DNA from: Streptomyces sporangiiformans
GTDB taxonomy: Bacteria; Actinomycetota; Actinomycetes; Streptomycetales; Streptomycetaceae
DNA length: 64,000 nt
Assembly: GCF_005768555.2 (NCBI RefSeq)
Contig: NZ_VCHX02000165.1
Location: forward strand, 57,084 to 121,083
Direction: 5' to 3'
How positions within the stretch are numbered: position 1 is the stretch's first letter; the number at the start of each line of letters is the position of its first letter. Position numbers and translations under genes: made by a program. Positions 26,464-33,083 of this stretch are shown piece by piece. The notes under the pieces were generated by a model. It did no database searches. It was not told where the DNA came from and worked only from the letters and a program-made list of their open reading frames with translations.

Positions 26464-27135
26464 GTGTCTTGTCATGATCGCATCAAGCTGACCCGGTCTC
26501 GTCCGATGCTCGCCCTGACCCTGCTCACCGCGGTGCTGCTCTGCCTGATTCCCTGGAGCGGCACCGCCACCGCCCACGGCTCGGTCATCGACCCGGCGTC
26601 CCGCAACTACGGCTGCTGGCTCCGCTGGGGAGACGACTTCCAGAACCCGGCCATGGCCGAGGAAGACCCCATGTGCTGGCAGGCGTGGCAGGACAACCCG
26701 AACGCCATGTGGAACTGGAACGGCCTGTACCGCAACGGCTCCGCAGGCAACTTCCCCGCGGCCGTCCCCGATGGGCAACTGTGCAGCGGCGGACGGACCG
26801 AGGGCGGCCGCTACAACTCCCTCGACACCGTGGGCGCCTGGAAGACGACGGCCGTCGCCGGCGACTTCACGGTGAAGCTGTACGACCAGGCCAGCCATGG
26901 CGCGGACTACTTCCTGGTCTACGTCACCCGCCAGGGATTCGACCCCGTCACCCAGCCTCTGACCTGGAATGACCTCCAACTGGTCGCCCGGACCGGCAAG
27001 TACGCCCCCAGCCAGAACTACGAGATCGACGTGAGCACGTCGGGCCTCAGCGGCCGCCACGTCGTCTACACGGTCTGGCAGGCCTCGCACATGGACCAGA
27101 CGTACTTCCTGTGCAGCGACGTGAACTTCCGCTGA
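26464..27135 (+). CDS. Secreted AA10 lytic polysaccharide monooxygenase
   Basis: This 223-residue copper enzyme oxidatively cleaves crystalline cellulose or chitin outside the cell. A signal peptide of 37 residues ends TATA, so the mature protein begins with His38 (HGSVIDPASRN), which with His209 (WQASHMDQTYF) forms the copper histidine brace. Cys residues suggest two disulfides. There is no carbohydrate-binding module, so it is a single-domain AA10. The GTG at 26464 has AAGAAGGAG upstream. The CebR-type operator in its leader argues for cellulose-linked induction. Chitin-active AA10 enzymes look similar, so the preferred polymer is inferred from the operator. Confidence 0.93.
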   Translation: MSCHDRIKLTRSRPMLALTLLTAVLLCLIPWSGTATAHGSVIDPASRNYGCWLRWGDDFQNPAMAEEDPMCWQAWQDNPNAMWNWNGLYRNGSAGNFPAAVPDGQLCSGGRTEGGRYNSLDTVGAWKTTAVAGDFTVKLYDQASHGADYFLVYVTRQGFDPVTQPLTWNDLQLVARTGKYAPSQNYEIDVSTSGLSGRHVVYTVWQASHMDQTYFLCSDVNFR

Positions 27136-27143
27136 CCTGCCGA

Positions 27144-27174
27144 GTCCCGCCGGACGCACCGCGTTCGGCGGGAC
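27144..27174. terminator. Terminator after LPMO (convergent region)
   Basis: 14-bp stem with one G-T pair (GTCCCGCCGGACGC / GCGTTCGGCGGGAC) and a three-base loop, starting nine bases after the LPMO stop. It faces the convergent DoxX gene and may act in both directions. Confidence 0.8.
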
Positions 27175-27195
27175 ATCGCGCGGCCCGGGAGCCCG

Positions 27196-27219
27196 CGGCT
27201 GCGGCCGCGGCCGCAGCCG
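27196..27219. repeat. 24-bp perfect GC palindrome
   Basis: A fully self-complementary run built on GGCCGC/GCGGCC, between the LPMO terminator and the DoxX stop. With no loop it is probably a second terminator-like structure for the leftward gene. Confidence 0.5.
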
Positions 27220-27237
27220 GGAGAGTGGCTCACCTTT

Positions 27238-27618
27238 TCACCCCTGTCGGGCCTGACCACGTGCGACGCCCCGGGCCCACAGCACGAGCGGGATCTGCAG
27301 GGGCAGGCGGCCGAACGCAGCGGCCTTGAGCGCGGTGGGACGATGCCGCCAGTCGACCGCCATCTGCACGTTGGCCGGCAACACCCCGACGAAGAACGCC
27401 GCCGTGGCGTGTGCCGCGGCGCGTCGTGTGCGGGGCAGGGCGACCCCTGCCGCCAGGGCGAGTTCGACTGCGCCACTGACGTAGGTCCACGTTCGGGGCG
27501 ACCCCGGCAGGAAGCTCGGAATCGTCGCGTCGTACGGCTTCGGTGCGACGAAATGCGTGACGCCCGCAGCGGCGAGAAGACCGGCGAGTGCGAGCGGGGA
27601 GCGGGGGGAAGTAGCCAT
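27238..27618 (-). CDS. DoxX family membrane protein
   Basis: This 126-residue integral membrane protein has four hydrophobic segments typical of DoxX-like proteins: ALAGLLAAAGVTHFVAPKPYD, YVSGAVELALAAGVALP, AAHATAAFFVGVLPANVQMAVDW and LPLQIPLVLWARGVARG. The conserved HF and the ELALA stretch of the second helix fit the family. Some DoxX proteins work in oxidative or thiosulfate stress. The ATG at 27618 is selected because GGAGG sits five bases upstream; a TTG seven codons earlier is less likely. It lies downstream of the cyclophilin gene on the same strand but behind a terminator. Confidence 0.8.
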   Translation of the reverse strand: MATSPRSPLALAGLLAAAGVTHFVAPKPYDATIPSFLPGSPRTWTYVSGAVELALAAGVALPRTRRAAAHATAAFFVGVLPANVQMAVDWRHRPTALKAAAFGRLPLQIPLVLWARGVARGQARQG

Positions 27619-27693
27619 CGTTGCCTCCGTGGTCGTCAACGCGGCAACGTTACTGGACGGTAAGTACCTTTGTGCGCAGCCCGAACGATCGTC

Positions 27694-27728
27694 GGGCCCC
27701 CGCCGACCCGAAGAGTCGGCGGAGGCCC
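27694..27728. terminator. Terminator downstream of cyclophilin
   Basis: 14-bp stem with one mismatch (GGGCCCCCGCCGAC / GTCGGCGGAGGCCC) and a seven-base loop, starting 20 bases past the cyclophilin stop on the minus strand. Confidence 0.75.
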
Positions 27729-27748
27729 GGTTCCGCGGTACTTGTCGG

Positions 27749-28243
27749 CTACTCCGCGAGGACGCCGGACTTCGCGATCACGATCGGCGCCTTGGTGGCG
27801 CCCGAGCGCGAGCCCTGGGCCTCGACGGCCTTGACGACGTCCAGGCCCTCGACGACCTCGCCGAAGACGACGTGCTTGCCGTCCAGCCAGTCCGTGACGA
27901 TCGTCGTGATGAAGAACTGCGAGCCGTTGGTGTTCGGCCCGGCGTTTGCCATGGACAGCAGGCCCGGCTTGGTGTGCTTCAGCTGGAAGTTCTCGTCGGC
28001 GAACTTCTCGCCGTAGATGCTCTTGCCGCCGGTGCCGTCGCCCCGGGTGAAGTCGCCGCCCTGGAGCATGAAGTCAGGGATCACCCGGTGGAATCCGGAG
28101 CCCTCGTAACCGAAGCCGTGCTCGCCCGTGGCCAGCTCACGGAAGTTCCGCGCGGTCTTGGGGACCACGTCGTCGTACAGCTTGAAGACGATCCGACCCG
28201 CGGGCTCGCCGTTGATGGTGATGTCGAAGTACACGTTGCTCAT
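27749..28243 (-). CDS. Peptidyl-prolyl cis-trans isomerase, cyclophilin type
   Basis: This 164-residue cytoplasmic cyclophilin speeds proline isomerisation in folding proteins. The catalytic and ligand-binding pattern is intact: FHRVIPDFMLQGGDFTRGDGTGG (Arg, Phe, Met, Gln), LSMANAGPNTNGSQFFIT, and WLDGKHVVFGEVVEG with the cyclosporin-binding Trp and the His. There is no signal peptide, and the length equals eukaryotic-like single-domain cyclophilins found in Streptomyces (PpiA). The ATG is preceded by a purine-rich GAGGATGA segment. It is an ordinary housekeeping gene and unrelated to the neighbouring hydrolase. Confidence 0.95.
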   Translation of the reverse strand: MSNVYFDITINGEPAGRIVFKLYDDVVPKTARNFRELATGEHGFGYEGSGFHRVIPDFMLQGGDFTRGDGTGGKSIYGEKFADENFQLKHTKPGLLSMANAGPNTNGSQFFITTIVTDWLDGKHVVFGEVVEGLDVVKAVEAQGSRSGATKAPIVIAKSGVLAE

Positions 28244-28365
28244 GGCTTCATCCTCACATCTCCTCTCCCCCGCGCGTATCCCGGGTCCTGCACCATCCGG
28301 GTGAGTCACCGTCACAGAGCCTCGTGAGCGGGAACGTGAGGCCGGAACGCGGCAGTTGAGCGGTG

Positions 28366-29334
28366 TCAGGCGGCACCGAAGGCCGTGCGCAGAGTGGCGA
28401 CGGCCTGGCTGATGGCGGCGCGGGCGGCGTGGGTGTCGGCGAGGGCGTTGAGCATCACGAAGTCGTGGATGATGCCCTGGTAGCGGACCGCGGCGACCGG
28501 GACACCGGCCTCGCGGAGCTTGCCCGCGTAGGCCTCGCCCTCGTCGCGCAGGACGTCCGCTTCGGCGGTGATGACCAGGGCCGGGGGCAGTCCGGTGAGC
28601 TGCTCGGCAGTGGCGCGCAGCGGGGACGCGGTGATCTCCGCACGCTGCGCCTCGTCGGTCGTGTACTGGTCCCAGAACCACCGCATGGCATCGCGGCGCA
28701 GGAAGTACCCCTCGGCGAACTGGCGGTAGGAGCCGGTGTCGAAGGCGGCGTCGGTGACCGGGTAGAAGAGGACCTGGGCGGTGAGGGGGACGTCACCGCG
28801 GTCCTTGGCCATCAGGGTCAGGGCGGCGGTCATGTTGCCGCCGACGGAGTCGCCGGCCACCGCGATGCGGGTGGCGTCGAGCTGGTGGCCGGCGCCGTCG
28901 GTGACGATCCACCGGGCGACGGTGTAGTTCTGCTCGATGGCGACGGGGTAGCGGGCCTCCGGCGAGAGGTCGTACTCGGGGAAGACGACCGCGGCGCCGG
29001 TTCCGACGGCCAGTTCGCGCACGAGGCGGTCGTGGGTGTGGGCGTTGCCGAAGACCCAGCCGGCGCCGTGGAGGTACACGATCACCGGGAGGACGCCCTC
29101 GGCTCCCGCGGGGCGGACGATGCGTACGCGGACCTGGCCCGTCGGGCCGCCCGGCACGGTGATCCACTCCTCGTCGACCGCCGGCTTCGCGATCTCGTCC
29201 GACTGCACCTCGTCGACGACCTTGCGGCCCTCTGCCGGACCGAGGTCGAAGAGGTAGGGCGGCTTCGCGGTCGCCTCGGCGAAGGCCTCGGCAGCGGGTT
29301 CCAGGACGGGGCGGGGACTGGAGTTCTCGGTCAT
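28366..29334 (-). CDS. Alpha/beta hydrolase, hormone-sensitive-lipase family
   Basis: This 322-residue esterase belongs to the HSL family. The oxyanion motif reads YLHGAGWVFG near residue 90 (usual HGGG with one Gly replaced by Ala). The nucleophile elbow is AGDSVGGNM near residue 165, the catalytic Asp is in ITAEADVLRDEG, and the His in YQGIIHDF. No signal peptide is seen. ATG 29334 has GGAGGAG. It is divergent from a MarR-family OhrR-like regulator across 186 bases containing a dyad, the usual arrangement for a regulated target. It may therefore be induced by peroxide or electrophiles; the substrate is unknown. Confidence 0.9.
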   Translation of the reverse strand: MTENSSPRPVLEPAAEAFAEATAKPPYLFDLGPAEGRKVVDEVQSDEIAKPAVDEEWITVPGGPTGQVRVRIVRPAGAEGVLPVIVYLHGAGWVFGNAHTHDRLVRELAVGTGAAVVFPEYDLSPEARYPVAIEQNYTVARWIVTDGAGHQLDATRIAVAGDSVGGNMTAALTLMAKDRGDVPLTAQVLFYPVTDAAFDTGSYRQFAEGYFLRRDAMRWFWDQYTTDEAQRAEITASPLRATAEQLTGLPPALVITAEADVLRDEGEAYAGKLREAGVPVAAVRYQGIIHDFVMLNALADTHAARAAISQAVATLRTAFGAA

Positions 29335-29425
29335 GGCGATCTCCTCCGATCGGATGCCGCGCGCAGCCTCCATCAGCGGTCTGCGCTGCGGAGCGGCGGC
29401 ACGCCATGAAGGTAGCGCAGTATTA

Positions 29426-29439
29426 AGTCGTGCACAACT
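29426..29439. promoter_or_regulatory. Putative OhrR/MarR operator
   Basis: The dyad AGTCGTGCACAACT (six of seven pairs match) is set in AT-richer sequence midway between the divergent esterase and MarR genes. It is inferred to be the regulator's site because it is centrally placed and no other dyad is seen. Confidence 0.45.
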
Positions 29440-29520
29440 AATTCGTGCTCGATGCAATCGGGAGGACTTGAACGATAGGCTGGAGACCGCGACGCACACG
29501 CCGGACCAGGGAGCACTTCC

Positions 29521-29979
29521 GTGAGCACAGCCGAGGCAGAACCGAGCCAGGAGGGTTCGCTGCTTCTGGACGACCAGCTGTGCTTCGCCCTCTACGCCGC
29601 CTCACGGGCGGTCACCGCGCGCTACCGCCCGCTGCTGGAGGAACTCGGGCTCACCTACCCGCAGTACCTCGTCATGCTCGTGCTGTGGGAACAGGACTCG
29701 ATCTCCGTGCGCGACCTGGGCACGGCGCTCCAGCTGGAGTCCAGCACCCTCTCCCCCCTCCTCAAGCGTCTGGAGGCAGGCGGCCTGCTGCACCGCGAAC
29801 GACGCGCGGAGGACGAACGCTCCGTGGCCATCCGCCTCACGGACGCCGGAGCGCGGCTTCGGGAACGGGCCGGCACCGTCCCCCTCGCCATCGGTGACGC
29901 CATGGGCCTGAGCCCGGAACAGGACGCCATGGCCAAGCAACTCCTGCGCCTGCTCACGGCAAACGTCACCGAGAACTGA
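29521..29979 (+). CDS. OhrR-like MarR family regulator
   Basis: This is a 152-residue winged-helix repressor. The N-terminal LDDQLCFALYAASRAVTARYRPLLEELGLTYPQYLVMLVLWE closely follows OhrR proteins. The Cys in QLCFALYAASR is the conserved peroxide-sensing cysteine whose oxidation releases DNA. Recognition helix region LESSTLSPLLKRLEAGG and wing RRAEDERSVAIRLTDAG follow. OhrR normally sits beside ohr, the organic hydroperoxide reductase; here no ohr gene is adjacent and an HSL esterase is divergent instead. GTG 29521 is the only start consistent with the N-terminus. It most likely represses itself and the esterase. Confidence 0.88.
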   Translation: MSTAEAEPSQEGSLLLDDQLCFALYAASRAVTARYRPLLEELGLTYPQYLVMLVLWEQDSISVRDLGTALQLESSTLSPLLKRLEAGGLLHRERRAEDERSVAIRLTDAGARLRERAGTVPLAIGDAMGLSPEQDAMAKQLLRLLTANVTEN

Positions 29980-30155
29980 CTTTGCCCGTCGGGTTCCGGG
30001 TCCCTCCCCCAAATGGCGCCCCCAGGTGGACAGGCAGACGATGGAATGGCGGGAGCCTGCCGACCGGTGTCGGCCGTGGCCGTCGTGACCGTCGTGGGGC
30101 GGCGACCACCGCGCCCGCGACAGTGTCGGCCACAGCCAGAGTGAAAGGAGCCGTC

Positions 30156-30515
30156 ATGATCGAGGTCAAGACGGTCGAAAAGCCGGATGAGCGGCGCGAT
30201 TTCCCCCGGGGCCACCTCGAAGCCGTGCACCTCACGGGACTCGACTTCGCCGTGGGAACCTTCGAACCGGGTTGGCGCTGGTCCGAGTCCGTGGCGCCGA
30301 TCGCGGGGACCGAGAGCTGCCAGATCCATCACAACGGCTACGTCGTCCAGGGACGGATGCGCATCCGCATGGACGACGGCGGCGAGACCGAGGTCGGGCC
30401 CGGCGATGTCTTCGTGGTCCCGCCCGGGCATGACGCCTGGGTCGTGGGTGACGAACCGGTGGTGCTGTACGACTTCGAGGGAGGCATGGCCCAGAAGTAC
30501 GCGAAGGCGGAATAG
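30156..30515 (+). CDS. Cupin domain protein
   Basis: This 119-residue single-domain beta-barrel protein has the first cupin metal motif partly visible in WRWSESVAPIAGTESCQIHHNGYVVQGRMRI and the second in VGPGDVFVVPPGHDAWV. The metal-binding Glu/His set is incomplete compared with catalytic cupins (HH then H), so binding rather than catalysis is possible. AAAGGAG precedes the ATG by five bases. No signal peptide is seen. The gene is separated from its neighbours by 130-180 bases and is probably monocistronic. Confidence 0.85.
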   Translation: MIEVKTVEKPDERRDFPRGHLEAVHLTGLDFAVGTFEPGWRWSESVAPIAGTESCQIHHNGYVVQGRMRIRMDDGGETEVGPGDVFVVPPGHDAWVVGDEPVVLYDFEGGMAQKYAKAE

Positions 30516-30653
30516 GGCTTTCGGCCCGGCACACCCTTTCACGTCACGTATCCGGTTCACGTCACTTATCCGGTCACGCATCCCGTCCTGCATGCCGTCG
30601 CGCCTGCCACGCGTACCCTGTGGCCAGGCAGATGACTGGGCCGGGGGGAAGCC

Positions 30654-31421
30654 ATGTCCGGAATGCCGTGCGCGCGATGTGCCGAGACGATGCGCGCGCT
30701 GCGCAGGGAGTTGCAGCAGGCCGCGGAGGACTGGTCGGTGGAGGGACTGCCCGCGCTCCGGGTGGGCGGGGACCGGCCGGTGGTGGAACTACGGTCAGGG
30801 CACGACCTGGTGTCGTTACTGGAACGGCAGATGACCGGTCGCGAACGTGACCTCGGGCCCGACCATCCCGACACCCTGCGCTCCCGCAGCAACCTGGGGG
30901 GTGCCTGTCAGCAGGCGGGACACCTCGATCGTGCCGTATCGCTGTTCGAGCGGACCCTGGCCGACAGCGAACGCCTGCTCGGGCCCGACCACCCCGACAC
31001 CCTCACCGTTCACAACAACCTCGCGGGCGGCTACGAGGCGGCCGGCGATCCGGCCCGCGCCATCCCGCTCTACGAGCACGCCCTTGCCGGCCGTGAACGC
31101 GCCTTCGGCCCCGACGACCCCCGCACCTTGCTGTGCCGTGACAATCTCGCCCGCGCCCTCGAGCGGACAGGGAACCTGGCCCGTGCCATCCCCCTGCACG
31201 AGCGGACCCTGGCCGATCGTGAGCGGGTCCTGGGCCCCGGCCATCCCGAAACCCTGCTCTCCCGGGCCAATCTCGCCCAGGCCCATGACAGGGCGGGAAA
31301 CGCGGAGCGGAGCGCGGAGTCCTTCCGGCGCACCCTGGACGACAGCGAACGCCATCTCGGGCCCGACCACCCCGCGACACATCATGTCCGGGAGCTGCTG
31401 GCCCATGTGCGGAGTGGCTGA
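30654..31421 (+). CDS. Tetratricopeptide-repeat protein (kinesin-light-chain type) with N-terminal C-x2-C
   Basis: This 255-residue soluble protein is made of about five 42-residue TPRs with the consensus ...ER.LGPDHPDTL.SR.NLA.AY..AG...RAI.L.ER.LA... as in TPR_10/kinesin-light-chain repeats. Before them comes a 60-residue head with MPCARCAETMRALRRELQQ, where Cys5 and Cys8 could bind metal. It probably mediates protein contacts. GGGGGAAG precedes the ATG. TPR proteins of this type often belong to NB-ARC or CHAT signalling systems. The CHAT island begins about 0.3 kb to the right, but the genes are not co-transcribed in an obvious operon, so the link is only suggestive. Confidence 0.85.
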   Translation: MSGMPCARCAETMRALRRELQQAAEDWSVEGLPALRVGGDRPVVELRSGHDLVSLLERQMTGRERDLGPDHPDTLRSRSNLGGACQQAGHLDRAVSLFERTLADSERLLGPDHPDTLTVHNNLAGGYEAAGDPARAIPLYEHALAGRERAFGPDDPRTLLCRDNLARALERTGNLARAIPLHERTLADRERVLGPGHPETLLSRANLAQAHDRAGNAERSAESFRRTLDDSERHLGPDHPATHHVRELLAHVRSG

Positions 31422-31480
31422 ACCGCCGGCTGTACCGCCGGCAAAACGGCCGACTGAACGGCCGGCTGAACTGCCGTCCC
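31421..31480 (+). repeat. Five 12-bp degenerate tandem repeats after the TPR gene
   Basis: The units are AACCGCCGGCTG, TACCGCCGGCAA, AACGGCCGACTG, AACGGCCGGCTG and AACTGCCGTCCC. They begin at the last base of the TPR stop. Each half is partly self-complementary (GCCGGC), so RNA from the region could fold and help end transcription. Confidence 0.6.
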
Positions 31481-31693
31481 TGCGGCTCGCGTTCTTCCTG
31501 GGGCTGAGCTCGCGCTGTCACTGCGCACCGACGGCTGACTACGGCTGACTCTGTTTGACATCCCGAGTGGCCTCGGTGCCCCTCCATGCTCGTGTGACTT
31601 CCGGTTCTGTCCGAACCGGGTGGACGGCAGCCGCGGCGACGGCGCGGCCCTACCGTTGGGGCGAGGCACCGGACCCGAGGGGAAGCGACACTC

Positions 31694-31927
31694 GTGCATG
31701 AAGCACCGATCTACGCCCAGCTGATCTCCGAGCGCGGCGACGTACCACTGCAGGTGCGCAGCGAAGCCCGTCGGCTCCTGCGCGAGCTCGGCTGGATCCT
31801 CAACACGGACTCCTCGTCCACGGACCGCCCGCCAGGGTCCCCCGCGGCCCCCACCCCCGTCTCCACCTCCGGCTCTCGCTCCCTGCCACCCCGCTCGCCC
31901 GGCCGGTTCGTCAGGTCACAAACGTAA
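31694..31927 (+). CDS. Small protein of unknown function
   Basis: This 77-residue frame starts with GTG and has ribosome site GAGGGGA. The first 40 residues (HEAPIYAQLISERGDVPLQVRSEARRLLREL) look like a helical conserved core, and the rest is a Pro/Ser/Thr-rich low-complexity tail. I recall similar short streptomycete proteins but cannot assign a family with certainty. Its last 12 bases overlap the convergent acidic protein gene at 31916. It sits at the edge of the protease island and could belong to it or be separate. Confidence 0.6.
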   Translation: MHEAPIYAQLISERGDVPLQVRSEARRLLRELGWILNTDSSSTDRPPGSPAAPTPVSTSGSRSLPPRSPGRFVRSQT

Positions 31928-32434
31928 CCACTCCGTCAGGACGACCTCCTCGCCGCTCCGCAGCCGCAGTGCGAAGGGGCCGCTGAGGGACAGGTCGCAG
32001 GTGAAGCGACCCATCTCGTCGGCTGTGACCGTCGTGGCCGAGGCCGACTGCGGACCGCCCAGGATTTCGATCCGTGCCGGCCGCGGTGGCAGTACCTGCC
32101 CCATCATCCCTTGGGCCGTCACCTCGACGTCGACGGTGAGGGCGACGGTGCTGAATGTCAGCATCCTGGGCACGTCCGGCCCTCGGACCGGGATGGCGTC
32201 GACGAGGGAGTCGAAGGTCAGCTGAGCGAGTTGTGCGTCCACGTCGTGCAACGAGTGCAGGGCGTAGGCCTCGACGGCGGTGCGCCGCAGCTCGGCGGGC
32301 ACCGGGTCCAGGATGGCCGCGGCTTGGCGCAGTGCCTCTTCGAGAACGTCGTCCTCCAAAGCCTCGTGGTCGAAACTGTCGCCGCCGCGTCCGCCGTCGT
32401 CGAAAACGTCGTCGTCGAAAACCTCGTCGTTCAC
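31916..32434 (-). CDS. Acidic protein with C-terminal transthyretin/Ig-like domain, coupled to sigma factor
   Basis: This 172-residue protein starts with an acidic segment (VNDEVFDDDVFDDGGRGGDSFDHEALEDDVLEEALRQA). It continues with a helical part (RRTAVEAYALHSLHDVDAQLAQLTFDSL) and ends in a beta domain (VDVEVTAQG...PRPARIEIL...TADEMGRFTCDL...FALRLRSG) like carboxypeptidase-regulatory or transthyretin-like folds. The GTG at 32434 overlaps the sigma stop by four bases (GTGA), so its translation is coupled to the sigma gene. Its position and acidity suggest that it binds the sigma factor (anti-sigma) or a protease of the island; this is inference. No homologue of known function is recognised. 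Confidence 0.75.
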   Translation of the reverse strand: MNDEVFDDDVFDDGGRGGDSFDHEALEDDVLEEALRQAAAILDPVPAELRRTAVEAYALHSLHDVDAQLAQLTFDSLVDAIPVRGPDVPRMLTFSTVALTVDVEVTAQGMMGQVLPPRPARIEILGGPQSASATTVTADEMGRFTCDLSLSGPFALRLRSGEEVVLTEWLRL

Positions 32435-33006
32435 AGAACCCCCCGTGCGGCAAGGCGCGCTCGCAGGCGACGCAGGCAACGCTGGCGCAGGGGCCCGATG
32501 CTGCCCACGGCGATACCCAGTGCGGCGGACACCTCCTGGTAGCTGGGCGGCGGCGACGCCATCAGGACGCGGAGCAACTGCCGGCAGCGGTCGCCCAGTT
32601 CCTCGAACTCCTGCCACAGCCGACGGATGCGCTCCGCTTCGGCGGCCGCCTCCTCGGAGTCGATGACCGTCTGCTCGGGTGTGCGGTCGTCGCTGACCCG
32701 GTCGAGCAGTCGTGGATCGTCCGTGGGGGTCAACCGGCTTGTGGTCCTGATGACCTTGAGGCACTCGTGCCGCGCGGTGCTCGCGAGCCACGACCCGGCC
32801 TTCTGCGGTTCGCGGATCCGCCGTAAGTGCTGGGCGAAGCGGAACCAGGCGGTCTGATACACCTCGTGCCCGTCCGCGTCGGAGAGCCGATGCGCGCGCA
32901 CGACCGACCACACCAGCGGGCTCAGCCCGTCCACCAGCGCTTTCCAGGCCGCCGCGTCTCCGTCGGCGGCGGACTGGACAAGCGCACCGACAGCAACACG
33001 GTCCAC
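32431..33006 (-). CDS. Sigma-70 family (ECF-like) RNA polymerase sigma factor
   Basis: This 191-residue two-domain sigma factor has a sigma-2 region (DAAAWKALVDGLSPLVWSVVRAHRLSDADGHEVYQTAWFRFAQHLRRIREPQKAGSWLASTARHECLKVIR), then a linker, then a sigma-4 region (FEELGDRCRQLLRVLMASPPPSYQEVSAALGIAVGSIGPLRQRCLRRLRARL) with helix-turn-helix. The domains match ECF sigma factors. The GTG at 33006 has the purine-rich GAGGGGTGGGGG upstream; an upstream ATG exists without support. It is 77 bases downstream of the S8 protease stop and overlaps the next gene. No anti-sigma with a classical ZAS domain is present; the coupled acidic protein may take that role. Confidence 0.88.
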   Translation of the reverse strand: MDRVAVGALVQSAADGDAAAWKALVDGLSPLVWSVVRAHRLSDADGHEVYQTAWFRFAQHLRRIREPQKAGSWLASTARHECLKVIRTTSRLTPTDDPRLLDRVSDDRTPEQTVIDSEEAAAEAERIRRLWQEFEELGDRCRQLLRVLMASPPPSYQEVSAALGIAVGSIGPLRQRCLRRLRARLAARGVL

Positions 33007-33083
33007 GGCCCCACCCCTCGTGTACGGCAAGTCATCGTACGCCGCGGAGGGGGTGGTTCCGGCCGTGATCGTGCAGGAGAGCG

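Noticed and set aside
24886..27159. 757-codon minus-strand open frame opposite the SpoIIE phosphatase and LPMO
   Set aside because: Both plus-strand genes have complete motifs, while the antisense frame has no recognisable domain.
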